From: Knoellia subterranea KCTC 19937
Lineage (GTDB): Bacteria; Actinomycetota; Actinomycetes; Actinomycetales; Dermatophilaceae
Assembly: GCF_000768685.1 (NCBI RefSeq)
Contig: NZ_AVPK01000001.1
Location: 248,001-312,000 of the forward strand
Direction: 5' to 3'
Length of the DNA stretch: 64,000 nt
In this document: piece by piece, positions 24,826 through 34,070 of the stretch
Layout of the letters: every line of letters starts with the position of its first letter
Position numbering within the stretch: the first letter of the stretch is position 1
Translations under genes and position numbers: made by a program
The notes under the pieces: generated by a model
What the model saw: the letters and a program-made list of their open reading frames with translations, nothing else
What the model was told of the DNA's origin: nothing
Database searches by the model: none

Positions 24826-27534
24826 GTGACCGAGCCGGAGACGACTCAGGAGACTCGGCCCCACGACATCCCGTGGTACGCCATCGAGGAGTGGTCTCTC
24901 CGCCGCAAGCTCGCGCTCACGCTCGCGATCCCGATGCTCCTGGCGACCGTGCTCGGTGGGCTTCGCGTCACCAACGCCGCCGAGAACGCCTCCACCTACG
25001 GCCGTTACGAATCGCGCGCGACCGTCATTCAGCCCGGCGTCCGCATGATCGACGCCGCGTCGGTCGCGGCGGTGGCCAGTCGCCAGAACGACGCCGACGC
25101 GCTGGGGACCGCGCGCAGTGGTCTGTCCGACTCGATCACCGCCCTCCAGGCCGCCATGAAGGATGCCGACCTCACGGGCGACGAGCGTCGACTCCTCGGC
25201 GAGGCCATCACCGCCGCCGAGGGAATCAGCACGGCGGACGCCGGTGGCGCGAGCGACGCCGCACAGGTCCTGGACCCGCTCCGCACGATCTCGGGGCGTC
25301 TGACCACGGTTCTGACCGGTCTGGCCAGTGACGCGTCGGACACCCGCCTGGCAGCCATCAGCGACCTCATCGGTGGCCAGGTCGCCGTGACCGCCCAGCG
25401 CGTGCTCACGACGAACGCCGGTGCAAACGTCGACGCCTACGCCGTCGTCCAGGCGATCGGTGAGGAGCGCCGGGCGATCGAGGGCCTGCGAGCCACTCTC
25501 GGGCAGGACAACTCGTACGTCGCGGCGCTCGACCAGTCCAACGAGCTGCGCATGCAGAGCTCAACGGGAATCACCGAGGGTCAGGAGCTCCTGGCCATCC
25601 GCGACGCGACCAGCACCTATACCAACCTGTCCCGCACCGTGACCAACGACGCCGTCCAGTCCTTGGGTGAGCAGGCCTCTGACGCCAGGGGGTCCGCGAT
25701 CCGCGACGCGATCGTCATGCTCCTGCTCCTCGCAGCGGCCGTCGCGCTCGGTCTGGCTGTGGCCCGCCTCCTCCTCGAGCCGATCAAGGCCGTGCGTCTC
25801 GGTGCGCTCGAGGTCGCCAACGAGCACCTTCCGACCGCGCTGCGCAAGATCCGGGCCGGCGAGGAGCCCGACCCCGTCGAACCACTCCCCGTGCACACCG
25901 GCGAAGAGGTCGGCCAGCTCGCTCGGGCCGTCGACGTCCTGCACGGCGAAGCCATCCACCTCGCGACCCAGCAGGCCCGCCTGCGCGAGCAGGTCAGCGC
26001 CATGTTCGAGACCCTGTCCCGACGCAGCACGTCCCTCATCAACCAGCAGCTCGGCCTCATCGAGAACCTCGAGCGCGACGAGGACGACCCACGGCGCCTC
26101 GAGAGCCTCTTCCGGCTCGACCACCTGGCCGCACGAATCCGACGCAACGGCGAGAGCCTCCTCGTCCTGTCGGGATCCGCACCCCGCGGCGGTGCGGGTC
26201 AGGACCTCCCCCTCGCTGATGTCCTGCGGGCCTCGATCTCGGAGGTTCAGGACTACCAGCGAGTGCGGCTCTCCGTCACAGACCTCGTCGTCCGAGCCGG
26301 GGCAGCGCCCAACCTCATCCACCTCTTCGCCGAGCTCATCGACAACGCGTTGTCCTACTCCCCGCCGGACAGCCTCGTCACCGTGGCCAGCGTCCGGGGC
26401 GTCGACGGGGGCACCCTCGTCGAGGTCATCGACGACGGCCTCGGCATGACGCCGAAGGCGATCGAGGAGGCCAACAAGGCGCTGATCACTGGTGGCGAGG
26501 TCACGACCGAGACGGCCCGCCGAATGGGCCTCTACGTCGTCGGTCAGCTGGCCATCCGTCACGACGTCACGGTGCGCATCCGGTCGAACCCCGACAGCGC
26601 CGGCACGATCGTCGCCGTCTCCCTGCCCGCCGCCATCCTGGCCGCGGGTCGAGACACCGAACTCAAAACGGACCCGGCCGCACCCGTCGCCGACGAGCCG
26701 GCTGACGAGGCGACCTACGCGCCGGTCGCCTCCTTCGAAGAGGCGCAGCGCCAGCGCAACCTCTCGGCCGTGCCGAGTCCGGCTCCCGCGGAACCCGGTG
26801 GCCTGACCGGCGTGGCGTCCAGTGCGACGCCCACGACGCTGCCACACGTCCCGGTTGCTCCCCCGGAGGCTCCCGCCGTGACTCCCCCTGCGGCCCAGGC
26901 CGGTTCCGGCCTTCCCCGCCGCCAGCCGGGAGCCTCGAACCAACCCGCCAGTGCTGCGGCACCGACCACGCCCGTGGCTCCCCCGCCGGCTGCGGCCACT
27001 CCTCCGCGCCCGGCCTGGGCCACGTCTCGACCGACCGAGCCGGTCGCCGAGCCATTCGTCGAGTCGTCCCCCGCGTCGACCGCCGCATCGGTGGAGGCAC
27101 CCGCCCCCGTCGAGGAGGCACGCCCGTCGTTCGACATCGCCGACCTCGAGCCGGCACCGGTCGAGGAGACGCCGATCTTCGGTCAGATGCAGACGAGCTG
27201 GCTGAGCGAGAACGACAACAACACGGACCTGCCGTGGGCCACGCGCGAGATCGACGAGGGCTGGAAGGCCGCCGAGCGCGCCGAAGCAGCCGAGCCGGCC
27301 GGCCGGTCCAGCTCGGGCCTGCCCATGCGACGCCCCGGTTCGACACTCGTCCCCGGCCAGGCCGGCACCTCCGGCGGCGCCGCTGCCCGACGCGACCCCG
27401 AAGCAATCCGCGCCCACCTCAACCGTCACCTCGCCGGCGTCCGGCGTGGGCGAATGGGCACTGCCGACACCACTGAAGCCAGGACGCCGGTCCATGGCTC
27501 GACCCTGCTCGACGAGGAGATGGACCGATCATGA
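24826..27534 (+). CDS. cvnA: conservon sensor histidine kinase-like protein CvnA
   Basis: Membrane sensor that heads a four-gene conservon. Of 902 residues, TM1 is ~27-46 ([16 protein letters not shown]), a ~245-residue extracytoplasmic helical sensing region follows (NIT-like, no recognised ligand motif), TM2 is ~294-315, then HAMP. The phosphoacceptor-like helix is [20 protein letters not shown], as in streptomycete CvnA proteins, and the HATPase domain has [12 protein letters not shown] (~500-511) and VIDDGLGMT (~533-541). Residues ~620-880 are disordered and Pro/Ala-rich with two GLPxRxPG-type motifs. No response regulator is adjacent, as expected for conservons, which signal through the following small proteins. 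GTG at 24826 has AGGAGGGGA just upstream. Confidence 0.92.
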   Translation: MTEPETTQETRPHDIPWYAIEEWSLRRKLALTLAIPMLLATVLGGLRVTNAAENASTYGRYESRATVIQPGVRMIDAASVAAVASRQNDADALGTARSGLSDSITALQAAMKDADLTGDERRLLGEAITAAEGISTADAGGASDAAQVLDPLRTISGRLTTVLTGLASDASDTRLAAISDLIGGQVAVTAQRVLTTNAGANVDAYAVVQAIGEERRAIEGLRATLGQDNSYVAALDQSNELRMQSSTGITEGQELLAIRDATSTYTNLSRTVTNDAVQSLGEQASDARGSAIRDAIVMLLLLAAAVALGLAVARLLLEPIKAVRLGALEVANEHLPTALRKIRAGEEPDPVEPLPVHTGEEVGQLARAVDVLHGEAIHLATQQARLREQVSAMFETLSRRSTSLINQQLGLIENLERDEDDPRRLESLFRLDHLAARIRRNGESLLVLSGSAPRGGAGQDLPLADVLRASISEVQDYQRVRLSVTDLVVRAGAAPNLIHLFAELIDNALSYSPPDSLVTVASVRGVDGGTLVEVIDDGLGMTPKAIEEANKALITGGEVTTETARRMGLYVVGQLAIRHDVTVRIRSNPDSAGTIVAVSLPAAILAAGRDTELKTDPAAPVADEPADEATYAPVASFEEAQRQRNLSAVPSPAPAEPGGLTGVASSATPTTLPHVPVAPPEAPAVTPPAAQAGSGLPRRQPGASNQPASAAAPTTPVAPPPAAATPPRPAWATSRPTEPVAEPFVESSPASTAASVEAPAPVEEARPSFDIADLEPAPVEETPIFGQMQTSWLSENDNNTDLPWATREIDEGWKAAERAEAAEPAGRSSSGLPMRRPGSTLVPGQAGTSGGAAARRDPEAIRAHLNRHLAGVRRGRMGTADTTEARTPVHGSTLLDEEMDRS

Positions 27535-27947
27535 GTGACACCACGCCCGGGGCGGCACGACGCAACCTCGACTGGGTCGTGTCGAAGTTCGTCGACGATG
27601 TCGTCGGCGCGACCCACGCGATCCTCGTGTCGGCCGACGGGCTCCTCGTCGCCGGCAGCGCCCGCCTTCCGGGCGACCGCGCCGAGCAGATGGCCGCGGT
27701 CTCGTCGGGCCTGGCGAGCCTCGCGACCGGCGCCGCCCAGCTCTTCGACGGCGGGGCGGTGCTCCAGACCGTCATCGAGATGGAGCAGGGCTACCTGCTC
27801 CTCATGAGCGTCGGCGACGGCTCGAACCTCGCCGTTCTCACCTCCGGCACCGCGGACATCGGGCAGATCGGCTACGAGATGGCCCTGCTCGTCCAGCGGG
27901 TCGGCCCGATGATCCAGGCCGAGGCCCGGGGCACCCGGACCTACTGA
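27531..27947 (+). CDS. cvnB: conservon Roadblock/LC7 protein CvnB
   Basis: 138-residue Roadblock/LC7-fold protein ([30 protein letters not shown] is the typical opening, residues ~11-40). By analogy with MglB-type proteins it acts as partner or GTPase-activating factor for the Ras-like GTPase CvnD. Its ATG overlaps the cvnA stop (ATGA), so synthesis is coupled. Length and motifs are standard for the family. Confidence 0.93.
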   Translation: MSDTTPGAARRNLDWVVSKFVDDVVGATHAILVSADGLLVAGSARLPGDRAEQMAAVSSGLASLATGAAQLFDGGAVLQTVIEMEQGYLLLMSVGDGSNLAVLTSGTADIGQIGYEMALLVQRVGPMIQAEARGTRTY

Positions 27948-27963
27948 CGACAAGGGATCCCTG

Positions 27964-28347
27964 ATGGCTCCGCAGCATCGCGACGACGAGGACCATGTGC
28001 CCACCGCGGGCATCGTGCGTCCCTATGCCCTGACGTTGGGCCGCACCCGCTCCTCGGTCAACCTCCCCGTTGAGGTGATGATCCAGCAGCTCCCCCTGGC
28101 TCGTCGGGCACAGTGGGCCGGACACGACCAGAACGCCCGCATCATCGAGGCCTGCGAGGAACGCACCTCGGTGGCCGAGATCGCCGCGGCGGTCGGGTTG
28201 CCCCTCGGTGTCGTCCGGGTCCTCCTCGGTGACCTCATCGAGCAGGGCTACCTCGAGGTGGCCGCCGTGGTCCTCTCCGACTCCTCGACCCTGACCGAAC
28301 GCAAGGACCTCATCGAAAGGACCCTCCGTGGACTTCGGGCAATCTAG
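27964..28347 (+). CDS. cvnC: conservon DUF742 protein CvnC
   Basis: 127-residue DUF742 protein. It shows VRPYALTLGRT near residue 18, a central ARIIEACEERTSVAEIAAAVGLPLGVVRVLLGDLIEQGYL-type winged helix-like core (~57-97), and no nuclease or kinase motif. In streptomycetes CvnC forms a membrane-proximal complex with CvnA, B and D. AAGGGA lies ten bases before the ATG. The 3' end overlaps cvnD by 20 bases. Confidence 0.9.
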   Translation: MAPQHRDDEDHVPTAGIVRPYALTLGRTRSSVNLPVEVMIQQLPLARRAQWAGHDQNARIIEACEERTSVAEIAAAVGLPLGVVRVLLGDLIEQGYLEVAAVVLSDSSTLTERKDLIERTLRGLRAI

Positions 28348-28939
28348 CCAGCCCGCAGGCGCCGCGTCGACCAAGATCGTCGTCGCCGGTGGCTTCGGCG
28401 TCGGCAAGACGACACTCGTCGGTGCCGTGTCCGAGATCGTCCCGCTGCGCACGGAGGCGCTCGTGACGAACGAGTCGACCGGTGTCGACGACCTCGCGGC
28501 GACGCCGATGAAGTCGACGACGACGGTGGCCATGGACTTCGGCCGTATCACGCTCGGCGAGGACCTCGTGCTCTACCTGTTCGGCACCCCGGGCCAGCGT
28601 CGCTTCTGGTTCATGTGGGACGACCTGGTGCGCGGGGCCATCGGTGCCGTGGTGCTCGTCGACACGCAGCGCCTCGACGAGGCCTTCGCTGCGGTCGACT
28701 ACTTCGAGGCCAAGCAACTGCCGTTCATCGTGGCGATCAACGAGTTCGACGGTGCCCAGAGGTTCCCGGTGGACGAGGTGCGCGAAGCCCTGGCCCTGCC
28801 GATTCACACCCCCGTCATGGCCATCGACGCCCGCAACCGCGAGTCCGCCAAGGCCGCGCTGGTGCGGGTCACCGAGTACGCCCTGGACCAGATCATCTCC
28901 GGCATCGGCGGTCCGCAGACGTCGGTCGCGCACTACTGA
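28328..28939 (+). CDS. cvnD: conservon Ras-like GTPase CvnD
   Basis: 203-residue small GTPase, output element of the conservon. The P-loop is GGFGVGKTTL (residues 21-30); TSTVAMDFGRI-type switch 1 reads TTTVAMDFGRI; switch 2 is FGTPGQRRFWFMWDDL; the guanine-specificity motif reads AINEFDG where TKxD/NKxD is usual. GTG at 28328 lies within cvnC with AAAGGA just upstream. No CvnE-type cytochrome P450 follows; instead a terminator and a convergent phosphatase gene. Confidence 0.92.
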   Translation: MDFGQSSQPAGAASTKIVVAGGFGVGKTTLVGAVSEIVPLRTEALVTNESTGVDDLAATPMKSTTTVAMDFGRITLGEDLVLYLFGTPGQRRFWFMWDDLVRGAIGAVVLVDTQRLDEAFAAVDYFEAKQLPFIVAINEFDGAQRFPVDEVREALALPIHTPVMAIDARNRESAKAALVRVTEYALDQIISGIGGPQTSVAHY

Positions 28940-28982
28940 CCCAGCGATCCGTCCCGGGCGCCGATCGAGGTGGCCCGGGACC

Positions 28983-29003
28983 GCACCCGCGTCACGCGGG
29001 TGC
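28983..29003. terminator. hairpin between cvnD and the PP2C gene
   Basis: GCACCCGCG-TCA-CGCGGGTGC, a perfect 9-bp stem with a 3-base loop, between convergent genes. It runs into three head-to-tail copies of GCGGGTGC (28997-29020), which may be slippage-prone. Confidence 0.65.
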
Positions 29004-29035
29004 GCGGGTGCGCGGGTGCGTGAGTGAGGTGTGGG

Positions 29036-30148
29036 TCAGCCGCGCACGATGACGAAGACGGCGCGGTCGTCTGCCTCGCCCGAACGGGCCTGTGAGACAA
29101 CGGCATCCGCAACCGAGTCGCCTCGGCGGATCATGGCCTCGGACGCCGCACCGAGCATGCGGTCGGTGCCCTCGGTGAGGTCGTGTCCGCGCGACTCGAT
29201 GATCCCGTCCGAATAGATCATGAGCGCGTCACCCATGCCGAGGGTGCCCTCGGTGCGGGCAAAACTCACGCCCTGCATGATGCCGAGCACGGGTCCACGG
29301 CCGCCCTCGAGGATCTCCCACGTTCCGGTGCCGTAGGAGAAGCGGACCGGTGCGGGGTGGCCGGCGTTGCCGACGGTGAAGTCGCCGGTGTCCAGGTTGA
29401 TGTCGACGTGGACCGCCGTGGCGAAGCCCTCTTCCCAGCCCTGTCGCACGAGGTAACGGTTGGCCTCACAGAGGAAGGCACCGGGGGTCAGGGAGCCGAG
29501 GAGGGCACCGAGCGCGCCCGACAACAAGAGGGACCGCGTGCCGGCCTCCTTGCCCTTGCCACTCACGTCCACGAGGGCCACCTCGAGGTGGCGTCCGTTG
29601 TGGGTCAGTTCGGCCACCATGAAGTCGCCGGAGAAGCCCTCGCCGTTGGCCGACCGGACGGCGGACTCTGCGGTCCAGCCGTCGGGGAGCCCGGGGAGTC
29701 TGGCGGAACGGGCGATCCGGTCGCGCAGCTCGACGAAGAGGTTCTCCCCGTGGAATCCGGTCGACCCGACGCGCACGCGCGAAGAGGCGACGATGACCAT
29801 CATGGCCATGAGCGCGAACATCGCCGAGACCATGAGGGTCTCGGCCATCGCCGTGCCCGACAGCCTCGGGATCGTGGCTGCGACCCCGATGCCGATGAGG
29901 ATGTAGAGCCCCACGAGGTGTCGGTGCGGGAGATAGAGCCCGCTCAACAGGACCAGCGGCGCCAGGGTCACGACCGGGACGCGCGTCGGCCAGCCCATGA
30001 TCAGCAGGACGAACGCGAGGGCGATGAGCGCAAGGACGACGAAGACGACCCGGTCGCGCCGCGGACCGGCCGCAGGCACGGTTCCCCCCAGCCGTCGCGT
30101 GAGGGAGGCGGGGGCCTTCCGCGCGAGGACGCTGACGTCCGTAGCCAC
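29036..30148 (-). CDS. membrane PP2C/SpoIIE-family serine phosphatase
   Basis: 370-residue membrane phosphatase. Four to five N-terminal hydrophobic segments (~35-130) precede a SpoIIE-type PP2C domain: GEGFSGDFMVAEL (first metal Asp), VALVDVSGKGKEAG, ATAVHVDINLDTGDFTVGNAGHPAP, LGMGDALMIYSDGIIESR and EADDRAVFVIV (last metal Asp). Such proteins dephosphorylate anti-anti-sigma factors or other Ser-phosphoproteins; no anti-sigma gene is nearby. GTG at 30148 is preferred to GTG at 30181 because AGGAG lies eight bases before it. Its position facing the conservon may link the two signalling pathways, but this is only proximity. Confidence 0.88.
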   Translation of the reverse strand: MATDVSVLARKAPASLTRRLGGTVPAAGPRRDRVVFVVLALIALAFVLLIMGWPTRVPVVTLAPLVLLSGLYLPHRHLVGLYILIGIGVAATIPRLSGTAMAETLMVSAMFALMAMMVIVASSRVRVGSTGFHGENLFVELRDRIARSARLPGLPDGWTAESAVRSANGEGFSGDFMVAELTHNGRHLEVALVDVSGKGKEAGTRSLLLSGALGALLGSLTPGAFLCEANRYLVRQGWEEGFATAVHVDINLDTGDFTVGNAGHPAPVRFSYGTGTWEILEGGRGPVLGIMQGVSFARTEGTLGMGDALMIYSDGIIESRGHDLTEGTDRMLGAASEAMIRRGDSVADAVVSQARSGEADDRAVFVIVRG

Positions 30149-30228
30149 CAGCACATCTCCTGTCGTGGGCTGCGCGGTCACACTAACCCACGGGTAGCCA
30201 CCGGGGGAAGGCCCAGATGGGCCCTCCG

Positions 30229-30696
30229 TCAGGGCAGGTCAGGCAGTGTTTTGTCCGCCTCGTAGGCGCTCACCATGTCGATCCGGCGCTGGTGGCGCTC
30301 CTCCCCCGAGAAGGGGGTGCCGAGGAAGGTCCGCACCATGGCGCGGGCTTCCTCGACCGTGTTCATGCGCCCGCCGATGGAGAGGACCCGGGCGTCGTTG
30401 TGCTCGCGGGCGAGCTGGGCGAGCTCCTCGTTGTAGCAGAGCGCGGCGCGCACGCCGGCGACCTTGTTGGCGGCCATCTGCTCACCGTTGCCCGAGCCCC
30501 CGAGCACGACGCCGAGCGACTCGGGGTCGGCCGCCACGGCCTCGGCCGCACGCAGGACGAAGACCGGGTAGTCGTCGAGCGGGTCGAGGTCGAACGGCCC
30601 GTGGTTGGTCACCTCGTGCCCCTCGGCCTCGAGGAAGGAGATGAGATCGAGCTGGAGGTCGTATGCCGCGTGGTCGCCGCCGATGTGGACGCGCAT
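30229..30696 (-). CDS. rpiB: ribose-5-phosphate isomerase B
   Basis: Interconverts ribose 5-phosphate and ribulose 5-phosphate in the pentose phosphate pathway. The 155-residue protein has VHIGGDHAAYDL at the start and VVLGGSGNGEQMAANKVAGVRAAL (~62-85, given by motif). In the active-site loop the Cys of E. coli RpiB is replaced and the Glu of GEQMAANK takes the base role, as in the mycobacterial enzyme. HNDARVLSIGGR and the C-terminal HQRRIDMVSAYE are family-typical. ATG at 30696 has AGGAGC upstream. The neighbours match the M. tuberculosis order (rpiB, Rv2466c, pepN). Confidence 0.95.
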   Translation of the reverse strand: MRVHIGGDHAAYDLQLDLISFLEAEGHEVTNHGPFDLDPLDDYPVFVLRAAEAVAADPESLGVVLGGSGNGEQMAANKVAGVRAALCYNEELAQLAREHNDARVLSIGGRMNTVEEARAMVRTFLGTPFSGEERHQRRIDMVSAYEADKTLPDLP

Positions 30697-30761
30697 GTCT
30701 CGTCGTGCTCCTGGTGTCGAACGTCAGTGGTGGGTTGAGTTGGCGGGGTCGTTGCCTGTGG

Positions 30762-31373
30762 TCAGTCGAACTGCGGACCAGCCGTGCGGGTGCGCTTGAT
30801 CTCGTAGAAGCCGGGCACACCCGCGACGAGACGGCTGCCGTCCCAGAGGTCGAGGGCGGCCTGACCCTTGGGGGCCGGCGTGACGACGGGGCCGAAGAAC
30901 GCCGCCCCGTCGATGTCGATGGTGGGCGTGCCGACGTCCTCTCCGACCTTGTCGATGACGGCCCGGGTCAGGGCACGCAACTCGTCCTGGACGGCGTCGG
31001 ACCGGATCTCCTCGACGGTCACGGGTGCAACACCCGCCTCCTCGAATGCCTCCGTGATGATCTGCTCGACGTCCTGCCGACCGCCCGGGTGCAGCCGGTT
31101 GCCGATGGCGTCGTAGAGCGGCTTGACGACGGCGTCGCCGTCACGCAGCCGGGCTGCGACGACGGCGCCGCTGAGGTCCTGCTTCGCCGTGAGCATGTCG
31201 CGGTACTCGTCCGGGATGTCGCGCGACTCGTTGAGGTAGAAGAGGCTCATCGGCTCCCAGGTGATGTCGAGCTCGCGGTGCGGGGCGACCTCGTCACCGA
31301 GCCAACGAGAGGTCATCCAGGCCCAGGGGCACGTGGGGTCGAAGTGGAACGTCACCGGGGTTGCGCTCGTCAT
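30762..31373 (-). CDS. DsbA-fold mycothiol-dependent nitroreductase (Rv2466c family)
   Basis: 203-residue thioredoxin/DsbA-fold oxidoreductase. The active-site stretch FDPTCPWAWMTSRW (residues ~11-24) has CPWA where M. tuberculosis Rv2466c has CPWC, leaving a single active-site Cys, as in many family members. The helical insert and cis-Pro loop GTPTIDIDGAAFFGPVV are present. Rv2466c reduces nitro compounds with mycothiol. ATG at 31373 has AGGA eight bases upstream. It is divergent from pepN, as in mycobacteria. Confidence 0.88.
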   Translation of the reverse strand: MTSATPVTFHFDPTCPWAWMTSRWLGDEVAPHRELDITWEPMSLFYLNESRDIPDEYRDMLTAKQDLSGAVVAARLRDGDAVVKPLYDAIGNRLHPGGRQDVEQIITEAFEEAGVAPVTVEEIRSDAVQDELRALTRAVIDKVGEDVGTPTIDIDGAAFFGPVVTPAPKGQAALDLWDGSRLVAGVPGFYEIKRTRTAGPQFD

Positions 31374-31514
31374 GAGCGACATCCTGCCACCCGGGCGCTG
31401 ACCTGCCCCCGGGGCGTCCTTCCGGGCCCGGGACGCGTGCGAGGATGGCAGGAACTGCGCCGAACACCGGCGCGCCCACCCACCCGAGCTGACCCTGCCA
31501 CCGAGGAGACCCCT

Positions 31515-34070
31515 GTGCCCGGCAAGAACCTCACCCGCGTCGAGGCCGAGGAGCGCGCATCGCTCGTCCAGGTCGAGGCGTACTCCGTCGAACTCGACCT
31601 CACCACGTCCGAGAAGACGTTCGCAACGACGAGCACCATCACCTTCACCGCCACCGAGGGCGCGTCGACCTTCGTCGACTTCATCGGTGAGTCCGTCGAG
31701 AAGGTGACGCTCAACGGCGAGACGCTCGAGACGGCATACGCAGACTCTCGCATTGCGATCAGCGGCCTGGCCGCGCGCAACGAACTGCGCATCGAGGCGA
31801 CCGGCACCTACATGAACACCGGTGAGGGCCTGCACCGCTTCGTCGACCCCGTCGACAACGAGGTCTACCTCTACAGCCAGTTCGAGGTGCCGGACAGCCG
31901 TCGCATGTACCCGGTGTTCGAGCAGCCCGACCTCAAGGCGCGCTTCACGTTCACGGTCACCGCGCCGAGCCACTGGCAGGTGCTCAGCAACTCCCCCACA
32001 CCGGAGCCGAAGCCGACCGAGCGCGACGGCGTCTCGACCTGGAGCTTCTCCCCGACCGAGCCGATCTCGAGCTACATCACGGCCCTCGTCGCGGGTCCCT
32101 ACGACGTCGTGCGCGACAGCCTCACGAGCCGTCGTGGTGAGGTGCCGCTCGGCATCTTCTGCCGCAAGTCGCTCACCCAGTTCCTCGACGCGGACAACCT
32201 CTTCGACCTCACGAAGAAGGGCTTCGAGTTCTTCGAGGAGGAGTTCGACGAGGAGTACCCCTTCGAGAAGTACGACCAGATCTTCACGCCCGAATACAAC
32301 ATGGGTGCGATGGAGAACGCCGGCTGCGTGACGTTCAACGAGATGTACGTCTTCCGGTCCAAGGTCACCGACGCGATCGTCGAGCGCCGCGCCCTCACCG
32401 TCCTGCACGAGCTCGCCCACATGTGGTTCGGCAACCTCGTGACGATGAAGTGGTGGAACGACCTCTGGCTCAACGAGTCGTTCGCCGAATGGGCGTCGAC
32501 GACCGCGCAGGCCGAGGCCACCGAGTGGACCGAGGCGTGGACGACGTTCGGCACCCACGAGAAGGACTGGGCCTACCGCCAGGACCAGCTGTCCTCCACG
32601 CACCCGATCGTCGCGCCGATCCGCGACCTCGAGGACGTCGAGGTCAACTTCGACGGCATCACCTACGCCAAGGGTGCGTCGGTGCTCAAGCAGCTCGTCG
32701 CCTACGTCGGACGCGACGCCTTCCGTGACGGACTGCGTGCCTACTTCGCCAAGCACAAGTGGACCAACACGACGCTCTCCGACCTCCTCACCGAGCTCGA
32801 GGCCACGTCGGGTCGCGACCTGCACACGTGGAGCAAGGCGTGGCTCGAGACGGCCGGCGTCAACACGCTCCGCCCCGTCGTCGAGGTCGACGACCGCGGC
32901 CTGATCTCGAGCGCCGTCATCGAGCAGTCCTACGCCGAGGGCTTCGAGACGATCCGTCCGCACCGCTTGGCGATCGGCCTGTATGCCGTCCGCTCCGGTT
33001 CCGAGGGCACGTCCCTCGTCCGCACGGACCGCCTCGAGATCGACCTCACCGGTGAGCGCACCGAGGTGGCCGAGCTCATTGGTCGCGAGCAGCCGGACCT
33101 GCTGCTCGTCAACGACGACGACCTCACCTACGCGAAGCTCCGCCTCGACGAGCGCTCGCTCGCCACGGCCCTCGAGCACATCCGCGGCTTCGAGAGCTCG
33201 CTGCCGAAGTCGCTCGTCCTCGCCTCGGCATGGGACATGACCCGTGACGCCGAGATGAGTGCGCGCACGTTCACCGACCTCGTCCTCGAGGTGCTGCCGG
33301 GCGAGTCGGACTCGACCCTCATCCGCACCCTCCTCGCCCAGCTGTCGACGGCCGTCCACCTCTACACCGCGCCGGAGAACCGCGACGCCACCCGCCGCTC
33401 CACCCTCGAGCGTCTGTGGGATGCCGCCAGGGCAGCTGCCCCCGGCAGCGACGCCCAGCTCCAGCTCGTCACCGCGGCAGCCGGCTTCACCACGACCGGT
33501 GACGACACGGCATACCTGCGCGGTCTGCTCTCGGGCACCGAGAGCCTCGAGGGTCTCGCGCTCGACACCGACATGCGCTGGACGCTCCTCACCGGTCTCG
33601 CCGGCGCCAACGCGCTCGAGGACGGCGAGATCGAGGCCGAGCTGCAGCGTGACGCCACGGCCACCGGCCAGGAGCGCGCAGCCCGGGCCCGCGCGTCGGT
33701 GCCGACGGCGGAGGCCAAGGAGGCAGCGTGGAAGGCCGCGGTCACCGACAAGGGCCTGTCGAACTCGATGGTCGACGCCTACGGGCTCGGCTTCGGCCGA
33801 CTCGGCGACGTCTCGGCACTCGACGGGTTCGTCGGGCGCTACCACGAGGTCCTCGACACGGTGGAGGACAAGGGCTCCATGGCCCTCGTCGAGGCCATCG
33901 TCCTCGGCTTCTACCCGCGCGGGCTCGCGTCGTTCGAGCTGCGCGACGCGACCCAGTCGTGGCTCGACACCCACACCGACGCCCACGACGCCCTGCGTCG
34001 TCTCGTCTCCGAGAACCGCGACCCGATCACCCGGGCCCTCGCGGCCCAGGAGCGTGACGCCCAGACATGA
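31515..34070 (+). CDS. pepN: aminopeptidase N (M1 family)
   Basis: Zinc metallo-aminopeptidase of 851 residues that removes N-terminal amino acids from cytosolic peptides. The exopeptidase motif is GAMEN (~263-267). The zinc site is HELAH (~298-302) with the third ligand Glu 18 residues on, in WLNESFAEW. The N-terminal beta domain and C-terminal ERAP1-like helical domain complete the M1 layout. GTG at 31515 follows GAGGAG by six bases and yields the expected PGKNLTRVEAEERA start. It is coupled (ATGA) to mscS. Confidence 0.96.
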   Translation: MPGKNLTRVEAEERASLVQVEAYSVELDLTTSEKTFATTSTITFTATEGASTFVDFIGESVEKVTLNGETLETAYADSRIAISGLAARNELRIEATGTYMNTGEGLHRFVDPVDNEVYLYSQFEVPDSRRMYPVFEQPDLKARFTFTVTAPSHWQVLSNSPTPEPKPTERDGVSTWSFSPTEPISSYITALVAGPYDVVRDSLTSRRGEVPLGIFCRKSLTQFLDADNLFDLTKKGFEFFEEEFDEEYPFEKYDQIFTPEYNMGAMENAGCVTFNEMYVFRSKVTDAIVERRALTVLHELAHMWFGNLVTMKWWNDLWLNESFAEWASTTAQAEATEWTEAWTTFGTHEKDWAYRQDQLSSTHPIVAPIRDLEDVEVNFDGITYAKGASVLKQLVAYVGRDAFRDGLRAYFAKHKWTNTTLSDLLTELEATSGRDLHTWSKAWLETAGVNTLRPVVEVDDRGLISSAVIEQSYAEGFETIRPHRLAIGLYAVRSGSEGTSLVRTDRLEIDLTGERTEVAELIGREQPDLLLVNDDDLTYAKLRLDERSLATALEHIRGFESSLPKSLVLASAWDMTRDAEMSARTFTDLVLEVLPGESDSTLIRTLLAQLSTAVHLYTAPENRDATRRSTLERLWDAARAAAPGSDAQLQLVTAAAGFTTTGDDTAYLRGLLSGTESLEGLALDTDMRWTLLTGLAGANALEDGEIEAELQRDATATGQERAARARASVPTAEAKEAAWKAAVTDKGLSNSMVDAYGLGFGRLGDVSALDGFVGRYHEVLDTVEDKGSMALVEAIVLGFYPRGLASFELRDATQSWLDTHTDAHDALRRLVSENRDPITRALAAQERDAQT

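Noticed and set aside
28997-29020. Triple GCGGGTGC as a regulatory tandem
   Set aside because: It lies downstream of two convergent genes next to a hairpin; no promoter is there to regulate.
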